64,000 bases of DNA from CALAMC01 sp964459465. Its GTDB lineage: Bacteria > Zixibacteria > MSB-5A5 > GN15 > PGXB01. The stretch spans positions 186,001 through 250,000 of the forward strand of contig CAYWLR010000001.1 in NCBI GenBank assembly GCA_964459465.1, given 5' to 3'. Shown piece by piece: positions 18,488 through 27,804 of this stretch. The position numbers were made by a program, and so were the translations under genes. The notes under the pieces are model-generated. The model was not told the DNA's origin. It did no database searches and was given only the letters and a program-made list of their open reading frames with translations. Positions within the stretch are counted from its first letter, which is position 1. Every line of letters starts with the position of its first letter.

Positions 18488-20536
18488 CTAATAAATAATC
18501 TTTATCAGCCGGAGAATATCGAGCAGATTGACTATGCCGTCCTGATTGATGTCGCCGTAATCGCGGCCAAAAGGCGGTTCGGGGCCTTCGTTATAAATGC
18601 AGTTTATCATATACGTTATATCGAGCAGGTTGACCTTTTCATCGCCGTTGACGTCGCCGAGCAGGTGGCCGATGAAAGCCACTTCGCCTTCGAAGGTAAA
18701 ATCCTGTTTAGTAATGAAATTTCCGGTCAATGCGTAAGTCTGCATTGTTTGGCCAAAGAGCATGCCATAGCTTTCGATAAATTCACGAGCCGGGAAGACC
18801 ACTTGAAGGACTTTGCCGAAATAATCCGGGTGTGAGGTCAGAACGGTTGCGCTGGTCGCCGATATCGATCCGTTGATTAAAACTGAGGTCGGGTCAACCG
18901 CTTCGTAGTCAAAATTATCTACGTGCCCGACAAATATCGTGTCCATAATGGCCGGGTAGGCGCGGGCGTAAACGGCTTTTTGAGGTTCCGGCCGGAAAAG
19001 AAGTCTTGTCTGAACCGGGTGTCCCTGCGGTAACAGATCGGGAATGCCGTCGCCTTCATACCAAAAGGTGTCGCCGTCACAAATGCGGAATTTGCCGAAA
19101 TACATGTCGCCGTCGGTGTCATAGCCGGGAATATCGAATAATTCATAAGCGGCGGTAGCATTGGCGACCAAATTATCGAAATTCAATTGGTCATAGTATG
19201 CCTGCGGGTTGGAAGGATCGAATAACGTTTCAAAGGCTTCGCAATCAGTATGGAAATCGGCTCCGCCGACATAAGCCAAGTAAATTGGAATCGTTTGTCC
19301 CGGAGCCAAATCGAATGGCCCGAATGAAAGCAAGTACCGGGCATCAGTGCCGTCGGCAATATCCAAGGCGTTGACGGAAGGGGCCAGCCAACCATTGGAT
19401 GTATGATCGACCGCGGCGAAAAGCTGGTCATAATCAATTTCCGGATGACTCATGATATAGTACTTATTGCGGTCACCTTCGGGCGTGCCCAGAAAGCCTC
19501 CAAAATCGCGGAAGGGATCTTCAGGCGTGCCGGCCAGTCTTGGTCCCCAATCTATGTTCGGAACCATATTTGAAGCCCACCAGTTGAATTTTATATTATT
19601 ATTATCCATGGGAATGCCGAGAAGTTTAATGCCGGTGACATGGCGAAGAACAAAATCGTCCGGGCAACCTGTGTGATAATAGCGCAAACGCCCGTCGTTA
19701 TCGGCAATCCAGGCGATATTGACGCTATCTTCGAAGCCGCATTCGGGCGGCGCGGTTGGAGAAGGGGCGGTTTGAAGGAATCCGCAAATGTCGTCTTGAA
19801 CCCCGGAGCTCTCGATTTCGCTTGCACCGACAACATCGGCATCGACATAAAAACCGACATGGGCTTTTTCGAGGTCGTTTGTACCTATGTTTTTGATGTG
19901 GTACTCCATAATCACAAAGTCATCGATTGCCGGCTGGGACCAGGCATAACTTATCTGGGTTATTTCGAGATTCAAGGGAATATGGGGACGGTTATCAGTC
20001 GGGTCTGCCGGAACATAAGCCGGGTCGGTCAAAGTATCATAGTACACCGCGATGAAGTCCTGTTCTGACACGGCTTCGGCGCTATAAGGGCCATAAATAG
20101 AGCGATATATCATGTCCCCGTTCGGGCAAGCATCGGGATATATTTCCTTAACCATTTGCCAGCCATCGAAACCCACTGATACCAGAGTGTCTTCGCCAAC
20201 GATAGCACCAACCCACAACGTTCCCCCGAAGAGGTATTCATCGGTTGATCCCAGCGGATATTCGCATGATGGTGCCGGAAGGCCAGTCATGGGATCAATG
20301 GCCGGAATGCCGAGAAAGCCGGTTCCGAATTGGCCTTTGTTGGCCACGCTAAGACCGATGTTGCCGACATTGTGGACTCGCAGTGTCACACAGGGTGGAT
20401 CATCGAGATTTTTGGACGAAATGCCCTGCGTCCGGGATTGCTCGAACATGGCTCTCCCGTGCGATGGCGCGGTGCAAAGCATGATAATGCCAAGGCACAG
20501 CGCCAAAACAGTCAGCGTGCAGTTTTTTTTGAACAT
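18488..20536 (-). CDS. Secreted protein with C-terminal dockerin type I repeats
   Basis: The 682-residue protein begins with a signal peptide (VLALCLGIIMLCTAPSHG). The body is rich in aromatic and Asp/Gly residues with no catalytic motif I recognise. It contains segments such as FGTGFLGIPAIDPMTGLPAP and GGTLWVGAIVGEDTLVS, which resemble large secreted proteins of Zixibacteria and relatives. The last 60 or so residues are two Ca-binding dockerin repeats: GDVNGDEKVNLLDITYMIN and GDINQDGIVNLLDILRLI. Dockerins bind cohesins on scaffold or surface proteins; no cohesin is visible in this window. Function beyond export and likely attachment is unknown. Confidence 0.8.
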   Translation of the reverse strand: MFKKNCTLTVLALCLGIIMLCTAPSHGRAMFEQSRTQGISSKNLDDPPCVTLRVHNVGNIGLSVANKGQFGTGFLGIPAIDPMTGLPAPSCEYPLGSTDEYLFGGTLWVGAIVGEDTLVSVGFDGWQMVKEIYPDACPNGDMIYRSIYGPYSAEAVSEQDFIAVYYDTLTDPAYVPADPTDNRPHIPLNLEITQISYAWSQPAIDDFVIMEYHIKNIGTNDLEKAHVGFYVDADVVGASEIESSGVQDDICGFLQTAPSPTAPPECGFEDSVNIAWIADNDGRLRYYHTGCPDDFVLRHVTGIKLLGIPMDNNNIKFNWWASNMVPNIDWGPRLAGTPEDPFRDFGGFLGTPEGDRNKYYIMSHPEIDYDQLFAAVDHTSNGWLAPSVNALDIADGTDARYLLSFGPFDLAPGQTIPIYLAYVGGADFHTDCEAFETLFDPSNPQAYYDQLNFDNLVANATAAYELFDIPGYDTDGDMYFGKFRICDGDTFWYEGDGIPDLLPQGHPVQTRLLFRPEPQKAVYARAYPAIMDTIFVGHVDNFDYEAVDPTSVLINGSISATSATVLTSHPDYFGKVLQVVFPAREFIESYGMLFGQTMQTYALTGNFITKQDFTFEGEVAFIGHLLGDVNGDEKVNLLDITYMINCIYNEGPEPPFGRDYGDINQDGIVNLLDILRLIKIIY

Positions 20537-20707
20537 ATCTCCCCCGTAATAAAGGAATTAATTTGATTTACCCTGTTTAAAAGAAACATAAGAGTCAAAA
20601 TTGTTTAAACCGGTTGCGATGCGAGATGTAATTATCAGATCAGTAATTTAAGATTAATATAAGGCCGAATGGCCGATTTGTCAGCACCAAAATGGCGTAA
20701 AATAAAA

Positions 20708-20731
20708 AAGCCGCCTGTTTCAAGGCGGCTT
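20708..20731 (-). terminator. Intrinsic terminator of rpmB
   Basis: AAGCCGCCT and AGGCGGCTT form a 9-bp stem with a 6-base loop. Read on the minus strand it is followed by a T-rich run (complement of AATAAAAA at 20701-20708), just past the rpmB stop. Confidence 0.85.
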
Positions 20732-20749
20732 AAATTCCATAAACACTCG

Positions 20750-20968
20750 TCATGCGGCGGGTTTGTTTTTCTTTTTAATAGACGCCTTCATGACCTTTCC
20801 GGCTTTAAGACAGGATGTGCACACGCGAACGCGTCTGGTACTTCCGTTAATGTTGGCGCGGACGGTTTGCAGATTCGGATTCCAGCGGCGACGATTCAAA
20901 TTATGGGCGTGTGAGATTCTATTTCCAAACACCGGCGTCTTGCCGCATATTTCACACATTTTTGACAT
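20750..20968 (-). CDS. rpmB: 50S ribosomal protein L28
   Basis: The 72-residue basic protein matches L28: MCEICGKTPVFGNRISHAHN, RRRWNPNLQ, and VCTSCLKAGKV. The two CxxC pairs (CEIC and CTSC) mark the zinc-binding form. It is a structural part of the large ribosomal subunit. It stands alone, divergent from serS, with its own terminator. Confidence 0.97.
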   Translation of the reverse strand: MSKMCEICGKTPVFGNRISHAHNLNRRRWNPNLQTVRANINGSTRRVRVCTSCLKAGKVMKASIKKKNKPAA

Positions 20969-21109
20969 ACTTTCTTAACCTCTTTTTCTCAAAGTCGCTT
21001 ATTATAAACAATTTCGGCAGAAAATCAAGCAATTTTCTACTCCAAATTGGAATAAAAAACATCTTTTTGAGGCATACCGAGCATCATTCAGTCAGCAATC
21101 AGGGTTTTC

Positions 21110-21138
21110 TTGACACCCCCGTTTAAAACCCGTATTTT
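21110..21138 (+). promoter_or_regulatory. Sigma-70-type promoter upstream of serS
   Basis: A perfect TTGACA at 21110-21115 is followed after 17 bases by TATTTT at 21133-21138. The leader to the serS ATG would be about 107 bases. It could drive the whole downstream run to 34076. Confidence 0.6.
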
Positions 21139-21251
21139 TTACCTGTATTTTTTGAAAAGATAATATGGTGTCGGCTTTCTCTTCCCGACCTCGACGGGAT
21201 ACGGACGTCGACCTACTTATAAGATAATGACGTGAAAGAAGATAGAAAATT

Positions 21252-22526
21252 ATGCTGGATCTGAAATTTATTCGTGAAAATCCCGACAAGGTCAAACAGG
21301 CCGTAGCCAATAAAAACGATGCGGCCGATGTTGATAAAATTTTGGAGCTGGATACTCGTCGGCGCGAGATTATTGTCAAAGTCGAACATCTCAAGGCCCA
21401 GCGCAACACCGTCTCCGAGCAAATTGCCCGGAAGAAAAAGAATAAGGAAGACGCGGCAGATGATATCGCGCGCATGAAGGCGGTCGGGCAGGAAATTGCC
21501 GAGCTTGATAACAACCTGCGCTCGGTCAAAGAGGAACTCGATTATCATCTCATGCGGGTGCCCAATATCCCGCACCAGTCGGTTCCGGTCGGGGCCGACG
21601 AAGAAAGCAATGTAACGGTTCGAGAATGGGGCACGATTCCGGTCTTCGATTATAAAATCCAGCCTCACTGGGAAATCGGCGAGAGACTGGGGCTTCTAGA
21701 TCTTGCCCGCGCCGCCAAAATCACCGGTTCGGGATTCTATCTTTTAAAGGGTATCGGGGCTCGGTTGCAGAGGGCGTTGATTCAGTATATGCTGGATACA
21801 CATATAAAAGACGGTTTTGTCGAAATCGCTCCGCCATTTCTGGCCAATGCTGATACTATGACCGGCACGGGCCAGTTGCCCAAGATGGCCGAGGATATGT
21901 ATAAGCTGGCCGATGAACCGCTGTATCTTATTCCGACGGCTGAAGTTCCCGTGACCAATATGTTCCGGGATGAAATTCTCGAAGAAGCCCAGCTGCCGAT
22001 GAAATTTGTCGCCTACACGCCCTGTTTTCGAAGGGAGGCCGGAGCGGCCGGCAAAGATACGCGGGGGCTTTTGCGCCTTCACCAGTTCGAGAAAGTCGAG
22101 ATGGTCAAAATCGTTCATCCCGATGATTCGTATAATGAATTGGAAACGCTCCTTAATCAGGCGGAGAAAATAATGCAGGGGTTGAATATTCCCTACCGCG
22201 TCAGGGCGCTGGCGACGGGTGACTTGTCGTTTGCGGCGGCCAAATGTTATGATATCGAGATCTGGTCGGCCGGAGTGGAGAAGTATCTGGAGATTTCCTC
22301 GGTTTCCAATTTCGAAGATTTTCAAGCGCGCCGAATGAACACCCGTTTCCGCGACAAGGACGGTAAGGTGCGTTTCGTGCATACATTGAACGGCTCCGGG
22401 ACAGCCCTGGCGCGGCTGATCCCGGCCGTGCTGGAAAACAACCAGACCGAGTATGGAACCATACTGATTCCGGAGGCGATCCGCGGCTATATGGGGGGCA
22501 TGGCGGAAATTACCGATCGTGGGTAA
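21252..22526 (+). CDS. serS: Seryl-tRNA synthetase
   Basis: SerRS charges tRNA-Ser (and tRNA-Sec where present). The N-terminal 110 residues form the family's long antiparallel coiled coil (MLDLKFIRENPDKVKQAV onward). The class II core shows motif 2 (FRREAGAAGKDTRGLLRLHQ) and motif 3 (LNGSGTALARLIPAVLENNQ). The length of 424 residues is typical. The stop overlaps the next gene's GTG start by eight bases. Confidence 0.97.
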   Translation: MLDLKFIRENPDKVKQAVANKNDAADVDKILELDTRRREIIVKVEHLKAQRNTVSEQIARKKKNKEDAADDIARMKAVGQEIAELDNNLRSVKEELDYHLMRVPNIPHQSVPVGADEESNVTVREWGTIPVFDYKIQPHWEIGERLGLLDLARAAKITGSGFYLLKGIGARLQRALIQYMLDTHIKDGFVEIAPPFLANADTMTGTGQLPKMAEDMYKLADEPLYLIPTAEVPVTNMFRDEILEEAQLPMKFVAYTPCFRREAGAAGKDTRGLLRLHQFEKVEMVKIVHPDDSYNELETLLNQAEKIMQGLNIPYRVRALATGDLSFAAAKCYDIEIWSAGVEKYLEISSVSNFEDFQARRMNTRFRDKDGKVRFVHTLNGSGTALARLIPAVLENNQTEYGTILIPEAIRGYMGGMAEITDRG

Positions 22527-23814
22527 TTTATACAGCATACGGCATTCGTTCGGAGGAACGACTTTTTTCAAGCTCTTTCTGATTCTTGGATTGATCATCA
22601 TTTCGTGCGTTTTTATTTATTACACGGTTGACGTGATCGGACAACTCAAGGCCGAGGCGGAACGGTCGGTTCGGTCCTATGTCAAACTGTGGCAGTTGGC
22701 CGCCAGTGAAAATACATCGAGCGGCGAAGTCCAGATTATTTTCGAGGAAGTTATTACCAAGGCCAGTTTCCCGGTCATTATCGCCGACACCGACGGGAAT
22801 CCCGTTTTCTGGCGCAATATACCCGATATAGCCGACAATGATCCCAACCCGGCCGTGCATGTGAAAATCAGAAAACTGGCCGAAGAAATGAAAAAAGCCA
22901 ACGGCCAGATTCCGCTGTCATTCGGCGACCGGGTTATTTCGTATTTTTATTACGGAGACTCAAAAGTAATTCGTCAGCTTAAATGGATGCCTTTTGTCGA
23001 GCTGGGTCTGGTGGGAGCGTTTATTCTGGTTGGTTTCATCGGATTTCAGAATATTCGCCGCTCCGAAGAACGCCATATCTGGGTGGGCATGGCCAAAGAG
23101 ACGGCGCATCAGCTGGGCACGCCCATTTCTTCTCTTCTGGGTTGGTTGGAGCTTTTGGGCCACAAGGAGGATGATGGCAAGGCGGAACTGTCGGGCAGGA
23201 AACTCGATTACAAAGAAATTTTCGGACAGATGTCCACCGACGTTGATCGTCTGCAACGGGTCGCCAACCGTTTTGGACAAATTGGTTCGTTGCCGGAGCT
23301 CAAAGACGGTGACCTTAATGAGCTTCTCATGGTAACGGCAGAATATTTTCGGCGGCGTCTGCCGTTTGACGGCAATGGCATGGAAATAGTTTGCAGTTTT
23401 AATCCTCTACCGCAAGTACCTCTTAACGGGCAGCTGATCACTTGGGCGGTGGAAAACCTGATTAAAAATGCGTTACAGGCGGTTGATCCTCAAAACGGGC
23501 GAATCGAGATATTTTCCGGGCCGTCACGGGATGAACGTTTCGTTGTCGTCGAGATTATCGACAATGGAAAGGGGATACCTCCTGGTACGGCGCGCAAATT
23601 ATTCCGGCCCGGATTTACGACCAAGAAACGGGGCTGGGGGCTGGGGCTGACGCTGGCGAGGAGAATTGTCGAGGAGTACCATCGCGGCCGGTTGACGCTT
23701 CTGCGGTCCCGACCTGGTGAAACCGTATTTCAAATCGTTTTGCCGGTCAGCAGGACCTACCGCGTGAAGCGCAACAAAATATACAATACCCCGCAGCCGC
23801 GCGGCTTATTGTGA
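22519..23814 (+). CDS. Membrane sensor histidine kinase, PorX partner candidate
   Basis: The 431-residue kinase has two membrane segments (about residues 18-40 and 157-177) that bracket an extracytoplasmic sensor of about 115 residues. The phosphoacceptor region is AKETAHQLGTPISSLLGWLE with His near 197. The ATPase lobe has the N box ENLIKNALQAV, DNGKGI, and a GWGLGLTLAR lid. Its GTG start lies inside serS, and its stop overlaps the region just before the PorX-like regulator gene, so the two are very likely a cognate pair. In Bacteroidota PorX works with the kinase PorY; whether this kinase is a PorY orthologue cannot be told by eye. Confidence 0.88.
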   Translation: MGNLYSIRHSFGGTTFFKLFLILGLIIISCVFIYYTVDVIGQLKAEAERSVRSYVKLWQLAASENTSSGEVQIIFEEVITKASFPVIIADTDGNPVFWRNIPDIADNDPNPAVHVKIRKLAEEMKKANGQIPLSFGDRVISYFYYGDSKVIRQLKWMPFVELGLVGAFILVGFIGFQNIRRSEERHIWVGMAKETAHQLGTPISSLLGWLELLGHKEDDGKAELSGRKLDYKEIFGQMSTDVDRLQRVANRFGQIGSLPELKDGDLNELLMVTAEYFRRRLPFDGNGMEIVCSFNPLPQVPLNGQLITWAVENLIKNALQAVDPQNGRIEIFSGPSRDERFVVVEIIDNGKGIPPGTARKLFRPGFTTKKRGWGLGLTLARRIVEEYHRGRLTLLRSRPGETVFQIVLPVSRTYRVKRNKIYNTPQPRGLL

Positions 23815-23831
23815 CAGGGTGGAATGCTATA

Positions 23832-25379
23832 ATGGATAAAAAAAGAATACTCTGGGTTGACGACGAAATCGATTCTCTCAAACCGCATATATTATTTTTG
23901 GAGCAAAAGGGTTTTATTGTCATTACGGCCGTATCCGGCGATGACGCCGTGAACAAGGTTGGGTCCGAGGCGATTGATCTGGTATTGCTCGATGAAATGA
24001 TGCCGGGCAAGGACGGTTTGACGACGCTGGAGGAGATCAAGGAGTTGCGGCCGCATCTTCCGGTGGTGATGGTGACGAAATCCGAGGAAGAGTCGCTCAT
24101 GGAGGAAGCCATCGGGCAGAAAATCGATGATTATCTGACCAAGCCGGTCAATCCGTCGCAAGTGCTGATGGTTGCGAAGCGGCAACTGGAGCAGAAGCGG
24201 ATTGTCTCGGCGACCCAGATGAAGCGTTATATCACTGACATCAACCGTTTTAATCAGAAGCTTTACGGGGCCATAATGCCGGAGGACTGGCTGGAAGCGG
24301 GGCGGCTTATCGCATCGTGGGATCTGGAACTTGATGAACATCCCGACCCGGGTCTGGCGGAAACCCACGCGGGAACGCGCCGGGAGTGGAACACCGAGTT
24401 CACGAAATATCTCCAGAAAAGCTATTCGTCATGGACAAATTCTCAAAACCGGCCGACCATGTCACCGGACCTGCTCGACAAGTACATGATTCCGCCTCTT
24501 AAATCGGGTAAAAAAGTGTTGCTGGTAGTCGTGGACTGCATGCGGCTGGACCAATGGCTGACCATTGAATCGCTGGTTGCTGATTATTTCGATATCCAGC
24601 GCGAAATGTATTTTTCGATACTTCCGACGGCCACGCCGTTTGCCCGTAATGCCATTTTCGCCGGGATGTTTCCCGATGAAATCGCGCGGATATATCCCGA
24701 TCACTGGCAAAATGTCGATGAGGGTTCGTTGAACCGGAACGAAGACCGCTATCTGGTCGACCAGTTAAGGCGCAAGGGAATCAAGAGCGCCGAATCGTTG
24801 CGCTATGAAAAGATTTATGACAACACCGAGGGTGAAGCGCTGGCCAAACGGGCCGCCGATTATTTTCAAAGCCAGGTGGTGGCCTTTGTCTTTAACTTTC
24901 TCGATATTCTGGCGCATGGCCGGTCCACCAACATTATTTTGAAGGAGATAGCCGGCAGTGAGGCCGCCTTCCGCTCGCTCATGCGCAGCTGGTTTGTACA
25001 TTCCCCGCTGTTTTCAATCCTGAAATCATTTGCGGCCAAAGGATACACGGTTATTGTCACGTCGGACCATGGGTCGGTGCTGTGCTCACGGGGGACGATC
25101 GCTCACGGCAAGAAAGACACCTCGACCAACCTCCGCTACAAATACGGCGACAATCTCAACTGTGATCCCAAGGACGCTTTTCTTATAAAAAAACCGGAGG
25201 AATATCACCTCCCCAAATTCAGCCTGGCCACGACCTATATCATCGCCAAAGAGGATTTTTATTTCGTGTATCCCAATAAGTACAACGAATACGTCCGGCA
25301 ATTCCAGAATTCCTTCCAGCACGGCGGTATCTCCATCGAGGAACTGGTCGTGCCGATAGCGGTTCTGACGCCGCGGTGA
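23832..25379 (+). CDS. porX: PorX-like response regulator (REC plus PglZ phosphatase-fold domain)
   Basis: The 515-residue protein has an N-terminal receiver domain: acidic pair DDE near residue 10, phosphoacceptor Asp54 (LVLLDEMMPG), Thr82 and Lys104 in YLTKP. A helical linker follows. From about residue 225 to the end is a PglZ/alkaline-phosphatase-superfamily domain: VVVDCMRLDQW, PTATPFARNAIF, NFLDILAHGR, VTSDHGS and IAHGKKD supply the expected metal-binding Asp, Thr and His residues. This order is that of PorX, the regulator of type IX secretion in Bacteroidota, whose PglZ domain was reported to act on oligonucleotides. The ATG at 23832 is preferred over a GTG at 23811, since the receiver fold starts there and the GTG has no ribosome site. 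Confidence 0.88.
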   Translation: MDKKRILWVDDEIDSLKPHILFLEQKGFIVITAVSGDDAVNKVGSEAIDLVLLDEMMPGKDGLTTLEEIKELRPHLPVVMVTKSEEESLMEEAIGQKIDDYLTKPVNPSQVLMVAKRQLEQKRIVSATQMKRYITDINRFNQKLYGAIMPEDWLEAGRLIASWDLELDEHPDPGLAETHAGTRREWNTEFTKYLQKSYSSWTNSQNRPTMSPDLLDKYMIPPLKSGKKVLLVVVDCMRLDQWLTIESLVADYFDIQREMYFSILPTATPFARNAIFAGMFPDEIARIYPDHWQNVDEGSLNRNEDRYLVDQLRRKGIKSAESLRYEKIYDNTEGEALAKRAADYFQSQVVAFVFNFLDILAHGRSTNIILKEIAGSEAAFRSLMRSWFVHSPLFSILKSFAAKGYTVIVTSDHGSVLCSRGTIAHGKKDTSTNLRYKYGDNLNCDPKDAFLIKKPEEYHLPKFSLATTYIIAKEDFYFVYPNKYNEYVRQFQNSFQHGGISIEELVVPIAVLTPR

Positions 25380-25383
25380 TTGT

Positions 25384-25818
25384 ATGTTTCGCGACAGCCG
25401 GATAGTACATTCCGCATCCGAAGAGGAGACGCACCGTATCGGTGAAACTCTGGCCGGGAGCCTGATCGAGGGCGACGTTGTCGTCCTGACCGGGCCGCTG
25501 GGCGCGGGCAAAACGGTTCTGATCAAGGGCCTGGCCCGCGGGCTGGGTATTGCCGATATGACCGTCAAATCACCGTCGTACACCCTTGTCAATGAGTATC
25601 GGGGCCGGATGACTTTGTTTCATTTCGATTTGTACCGCATGAATGCCCCGGAAGAGTTGTACCATATCGGCTGGAGTGATTATCTTTTGCGCGACGGCAT
25701 CGTCGTGGTGGAATGGGGCGAAAAGGCCGACGGCCTTCTCCCGGAGCATGCTATCCGGGTCGAAATAACGATCGTGTCCGAGACCGAACGAGACATAGAT
25801 ATCAGGTTCACACCATGA
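25384..25818 (+). CDS. tsaE: tRNA t6A biosynthesis ATPase TsaE
   Basis: TsaE is the small ATPase of the complex that makes N6-threonylcarbamoyladenosine at tRNA position 37. The Walker A loop LTGPLGAGKTVLIKGLARGL, the switch-like SPSYTLVNEY and the VVEWGEKADGLLP segment are typical. It has 144 residues. Its stop overlaps the tsaB start, and tsaE-tsaB-rimI is a common order. Confidence 0.95.
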   Translation: MFRDSRIVHSASEEETHRIGETLAGSLIEGDVVVLTGPLGAGKTVLIKGLARGLGIADMTVKSPSYTLVNEYRGRMTLFHFDLYRMNAPEELYHIGWSDYLLRDGIVVVEWGEKADGLLPEHAIRVEITIVSETERDIDIRFTP

Positions 25819-26483
25819 AGACGTCGGATAAATACTCCAATCTGCTGGCCATCGACAGCTCCGGATCAACGCTGCGCGTCGGGATATCAGGCGGTGATGT
25901 TTTTTCAGAGTGTATCAATTTCGATCGCTTTCGTCATGCCGAATTCATTTTTAATTTGATCGAAAAGGCGCTCAAAGAAAGCGGTGTGCGAAAAACCGAT
26001 CTTGACGGTCTGGTTGTTTCGACGGGGCCGGGTTCGTTTACCGGGCTCCGGGTCGGGCTGGCGGCGGCCAAGGGGCTGGCGTTGGCACTGGGTTTGCCGC
26101 TGGTCGGCATCCCGGCCTATAGCGCCATTGCCGGACCGCTTTTTGCCGCGTGCGGAAGGGCTATAGTTTTGATTCCCTCCGGCCGCGGAGAATACTATGT
26201 TTATGAAGCATCGGACGGGGCGTTTGATGCGAACGGTATTGCCGTCAGAAAGTCAGAAGAAGTGGCGAAGTTATCTGAAGCCATCCCGGCGTTTTTGACC
26301 GATCCGGATATCAAGGACTCCCGCCTGAAAAATATTAACCAAATCGCCCCGAATGGATTTGTTATATCGACCATGTTATACATCACAGCAGGCCGCAAAC
26401 GGCTAATTGAATTCGGGGGCGATGATATCGACCGGTTGGTGCCGCTATATATTCAAACTTTCCCGATAAAACCAAAGGGGTGA
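25815..26483 (+). CDS. tsaB: tRNA t6A biosynthesis protein TsaB
   Basis: TsaB is the ASKHA-fold partner of TsaD in t6A synthesis. The N-terminal LLAIDSSGSTLRVGI and the signature STGPGSFTGLRVGLAAAKGL are clear. The ATG at 25815 overlaps the tsaE stop; the frame opens earlier, but inside tsaE. With 222 residues it has the usual length. tsaD is not in this window. Confidence 0.94.
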   Translation: MKTSDKYSNLLAIDSSGSTLRVGISGGDVFSECINFDRFRHAEFIFNLIEKALKESGVRKTDLDGLVVSTGPGSFTGLRVGLAAAKGLALALGLPLVGIPAYSAIAGPLFAACGRAIVLIPSGRGEYYVYEASDGAFDANGIAVRKSEEVAKLSEAIPAFLTDPDIKDSRLKNINQIAPNGFVISTMLYITAGRKRLIEFGGDDIDRLVPLYIQTFPIKPKG

Positions 26484-26486
26484 CGT

Positions 26487-26951
26487 TTGTCAGCGGAATC
26501 GCTTGAAATATTAATCCGGCCCATGACCGAGGCTGACCTTGATGCCGTGACGCTTCTGGAGCAGAGGATATTTACCGACGCGTGGCCGCGGGAGGCCTTT
26601 GAGCAGGATGTCGATTCAATCAATAGCGGATTCATTCTGGCTGAAAGTGACGGTGTATTATGTGGTTACGCGGGATATTTGATTGGAGGGGGGGAAGCGC
26701 AGTTGATCAATATCGCGGTCGCCCCGGAATATCGCGGAAAATCTATTGCGAAAACATTATTAAAGCATATCTTAGAAATCGCCCAAAAGGCCGATTGCGA
26801 GAACCTATTCCTTGAAGTCCGTCCGTCCAATAAGGCGGCCATCGGCTTATACAGGAGTTTCGGCTTTTTGGATTTATATTGTCGGCCTGATTATTATCAT
26901 TCGCCGACTGAAGATGCTCTGGTGATGGTGAAAAACCTGCGGGAAAGCTGA
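26487..26951 (+). CDS. rimI: RimI-like GNAT N-acetyltransferase
   Basis: The 154-residue GNAT protein matches RimI, which acetylates the N terminus of ribosomal protein S18 in well-studied species. The acetyl-CoA loop NIAVAPEYRGKSIAKTLL, ENLFLEVRPSNKAAIGLY and the closing GF segment are in place. The start is a TTG at 26487, four bases after the tsaB stop, with GGGGT upstream. Position behind tsaB supports RimI rather than another GNAT. Confidence 0.9.
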   Translation: MSAESLEILIRPMTEADLDAVTLLEQRIFTDAWPREAFEQDVDSINSGFILAESDGVLCGYAGYLIGGGEAQLINIAVAPEYRGKSIAKTLLKHILEIAQKADCENLFLEVRPSNKAAIGLYRSFGFLDLYCRPDYYHSPTEDALVMVKNLRES

Positions 26952-26959
26952 ATTTTGCC

Positions 26960-27802
26960 ATGGATTGGTTCAAAAAAACTAAAACCGGATTAAATGCTCA
27001 AGCCAAGAAAGATATCCCCGACGGCCTCTGGACCAAGTGTCCCGAGTGCAGCGAGGTTATATATACCAAACAACTGGAATCCCGGTTGTGGGTCTGTCCC
27101 GAATGCCGCTATCATTTCCGAATCACGTCGGGCAAATATATCAGTTTCCTTCTCGATGACGGTCAACTTGAAGAGTATGATGCAAATCTGGTTTCAAAAG
27201 ACCCGTTGCGCTTCAAGGATTCCAAAAAGTACCCCGACCGTATTCGCGGCGCCATAGAGAAATCCGGACTCAACGATGCCGTCATTTGCGGTATAGGCAA
27301 AATCAAGGGCGTCGAATTATCTTTTGCCATTATGGATTTTTCGTTTGTCGGCGGTTCGATGGGATCGGTCGTAGGGGAAAAAATCGCCCGGGCCATTGAG
27401 CGGGCGATTGACCGTGGAATTCCGTTGATAATAGTATCCTGTTCCGGCGGGGCACGTATGCAGGAAAGTATTTTGTCCCTGATGCAGATGGCGAAAACCT
27501 CGGCTCTGCTGGCCAAGCTGGCCGAAAAGCGATTGCCGTATATTTCCGTGCTGACCAATCCGACCACGGCCGGTGTTATGGCGTCCTATGCCTCTCTGGG
27601 GGATTTGATCATTGCCGAACCCAAGGCCCTCCTCGGTTTTGCCGGTCCGAGGGTTATTCAACAAACCATCGGGCAGGACCTCCCGCCCGGATTCCAGTCC
27701 TCGGAATTCTTCAAGGAAAAAGGTTTTCTCGACAAAATTGTCGAACGGAGTGAACTGCGCGATACATTGGCGCTGCTGCTCGAATACACTAACCACAGGT
27801 AA
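26960..27802 (+). CDS. accD: Acetyl-CoA carboxylase carboxyltransferase subunit beta
   Basis: AccD is the zinc-bearing half of the carboxyltransferase that makes malonyl-CoA. A four-Cys finger lies near residues 24-50 (CPEC and a second CPEC). The crotonase-like core has SGGARMQESILSLMQMAKTS and GFAGPRVIQQTIGQDLPPGF. It is 280 residues long and followed after two bases by folC, a frequent pairing. The partner accA is not in the window. Confidence 0.96.
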   Translation: MDWFKKTKTGLNAQAKKDIPDGLWTKCPECSEVIYTKQLESRLWVCPECRYHFRITSGKYISFLLDDGQLEEYDANLVSKDPLRFKDSKKYPDRIRGAIEKSGLNDAVICGIGKIKGVELSFAIMDFSFVGGSMGSVVGEKIARAIERAIDRGIPLIIVSCSGGARMQESILSLMQMAKTSALLAKLAEKRLPYISVLTNPTTAGVMASYASLGDLIIAEPKALLGFAGPRVIQQTIGQDLPPGFQSSEFFKEKGFLDKIVERSELRDTLALLLEYTNHR

Positions 27803-27804
27803 AT

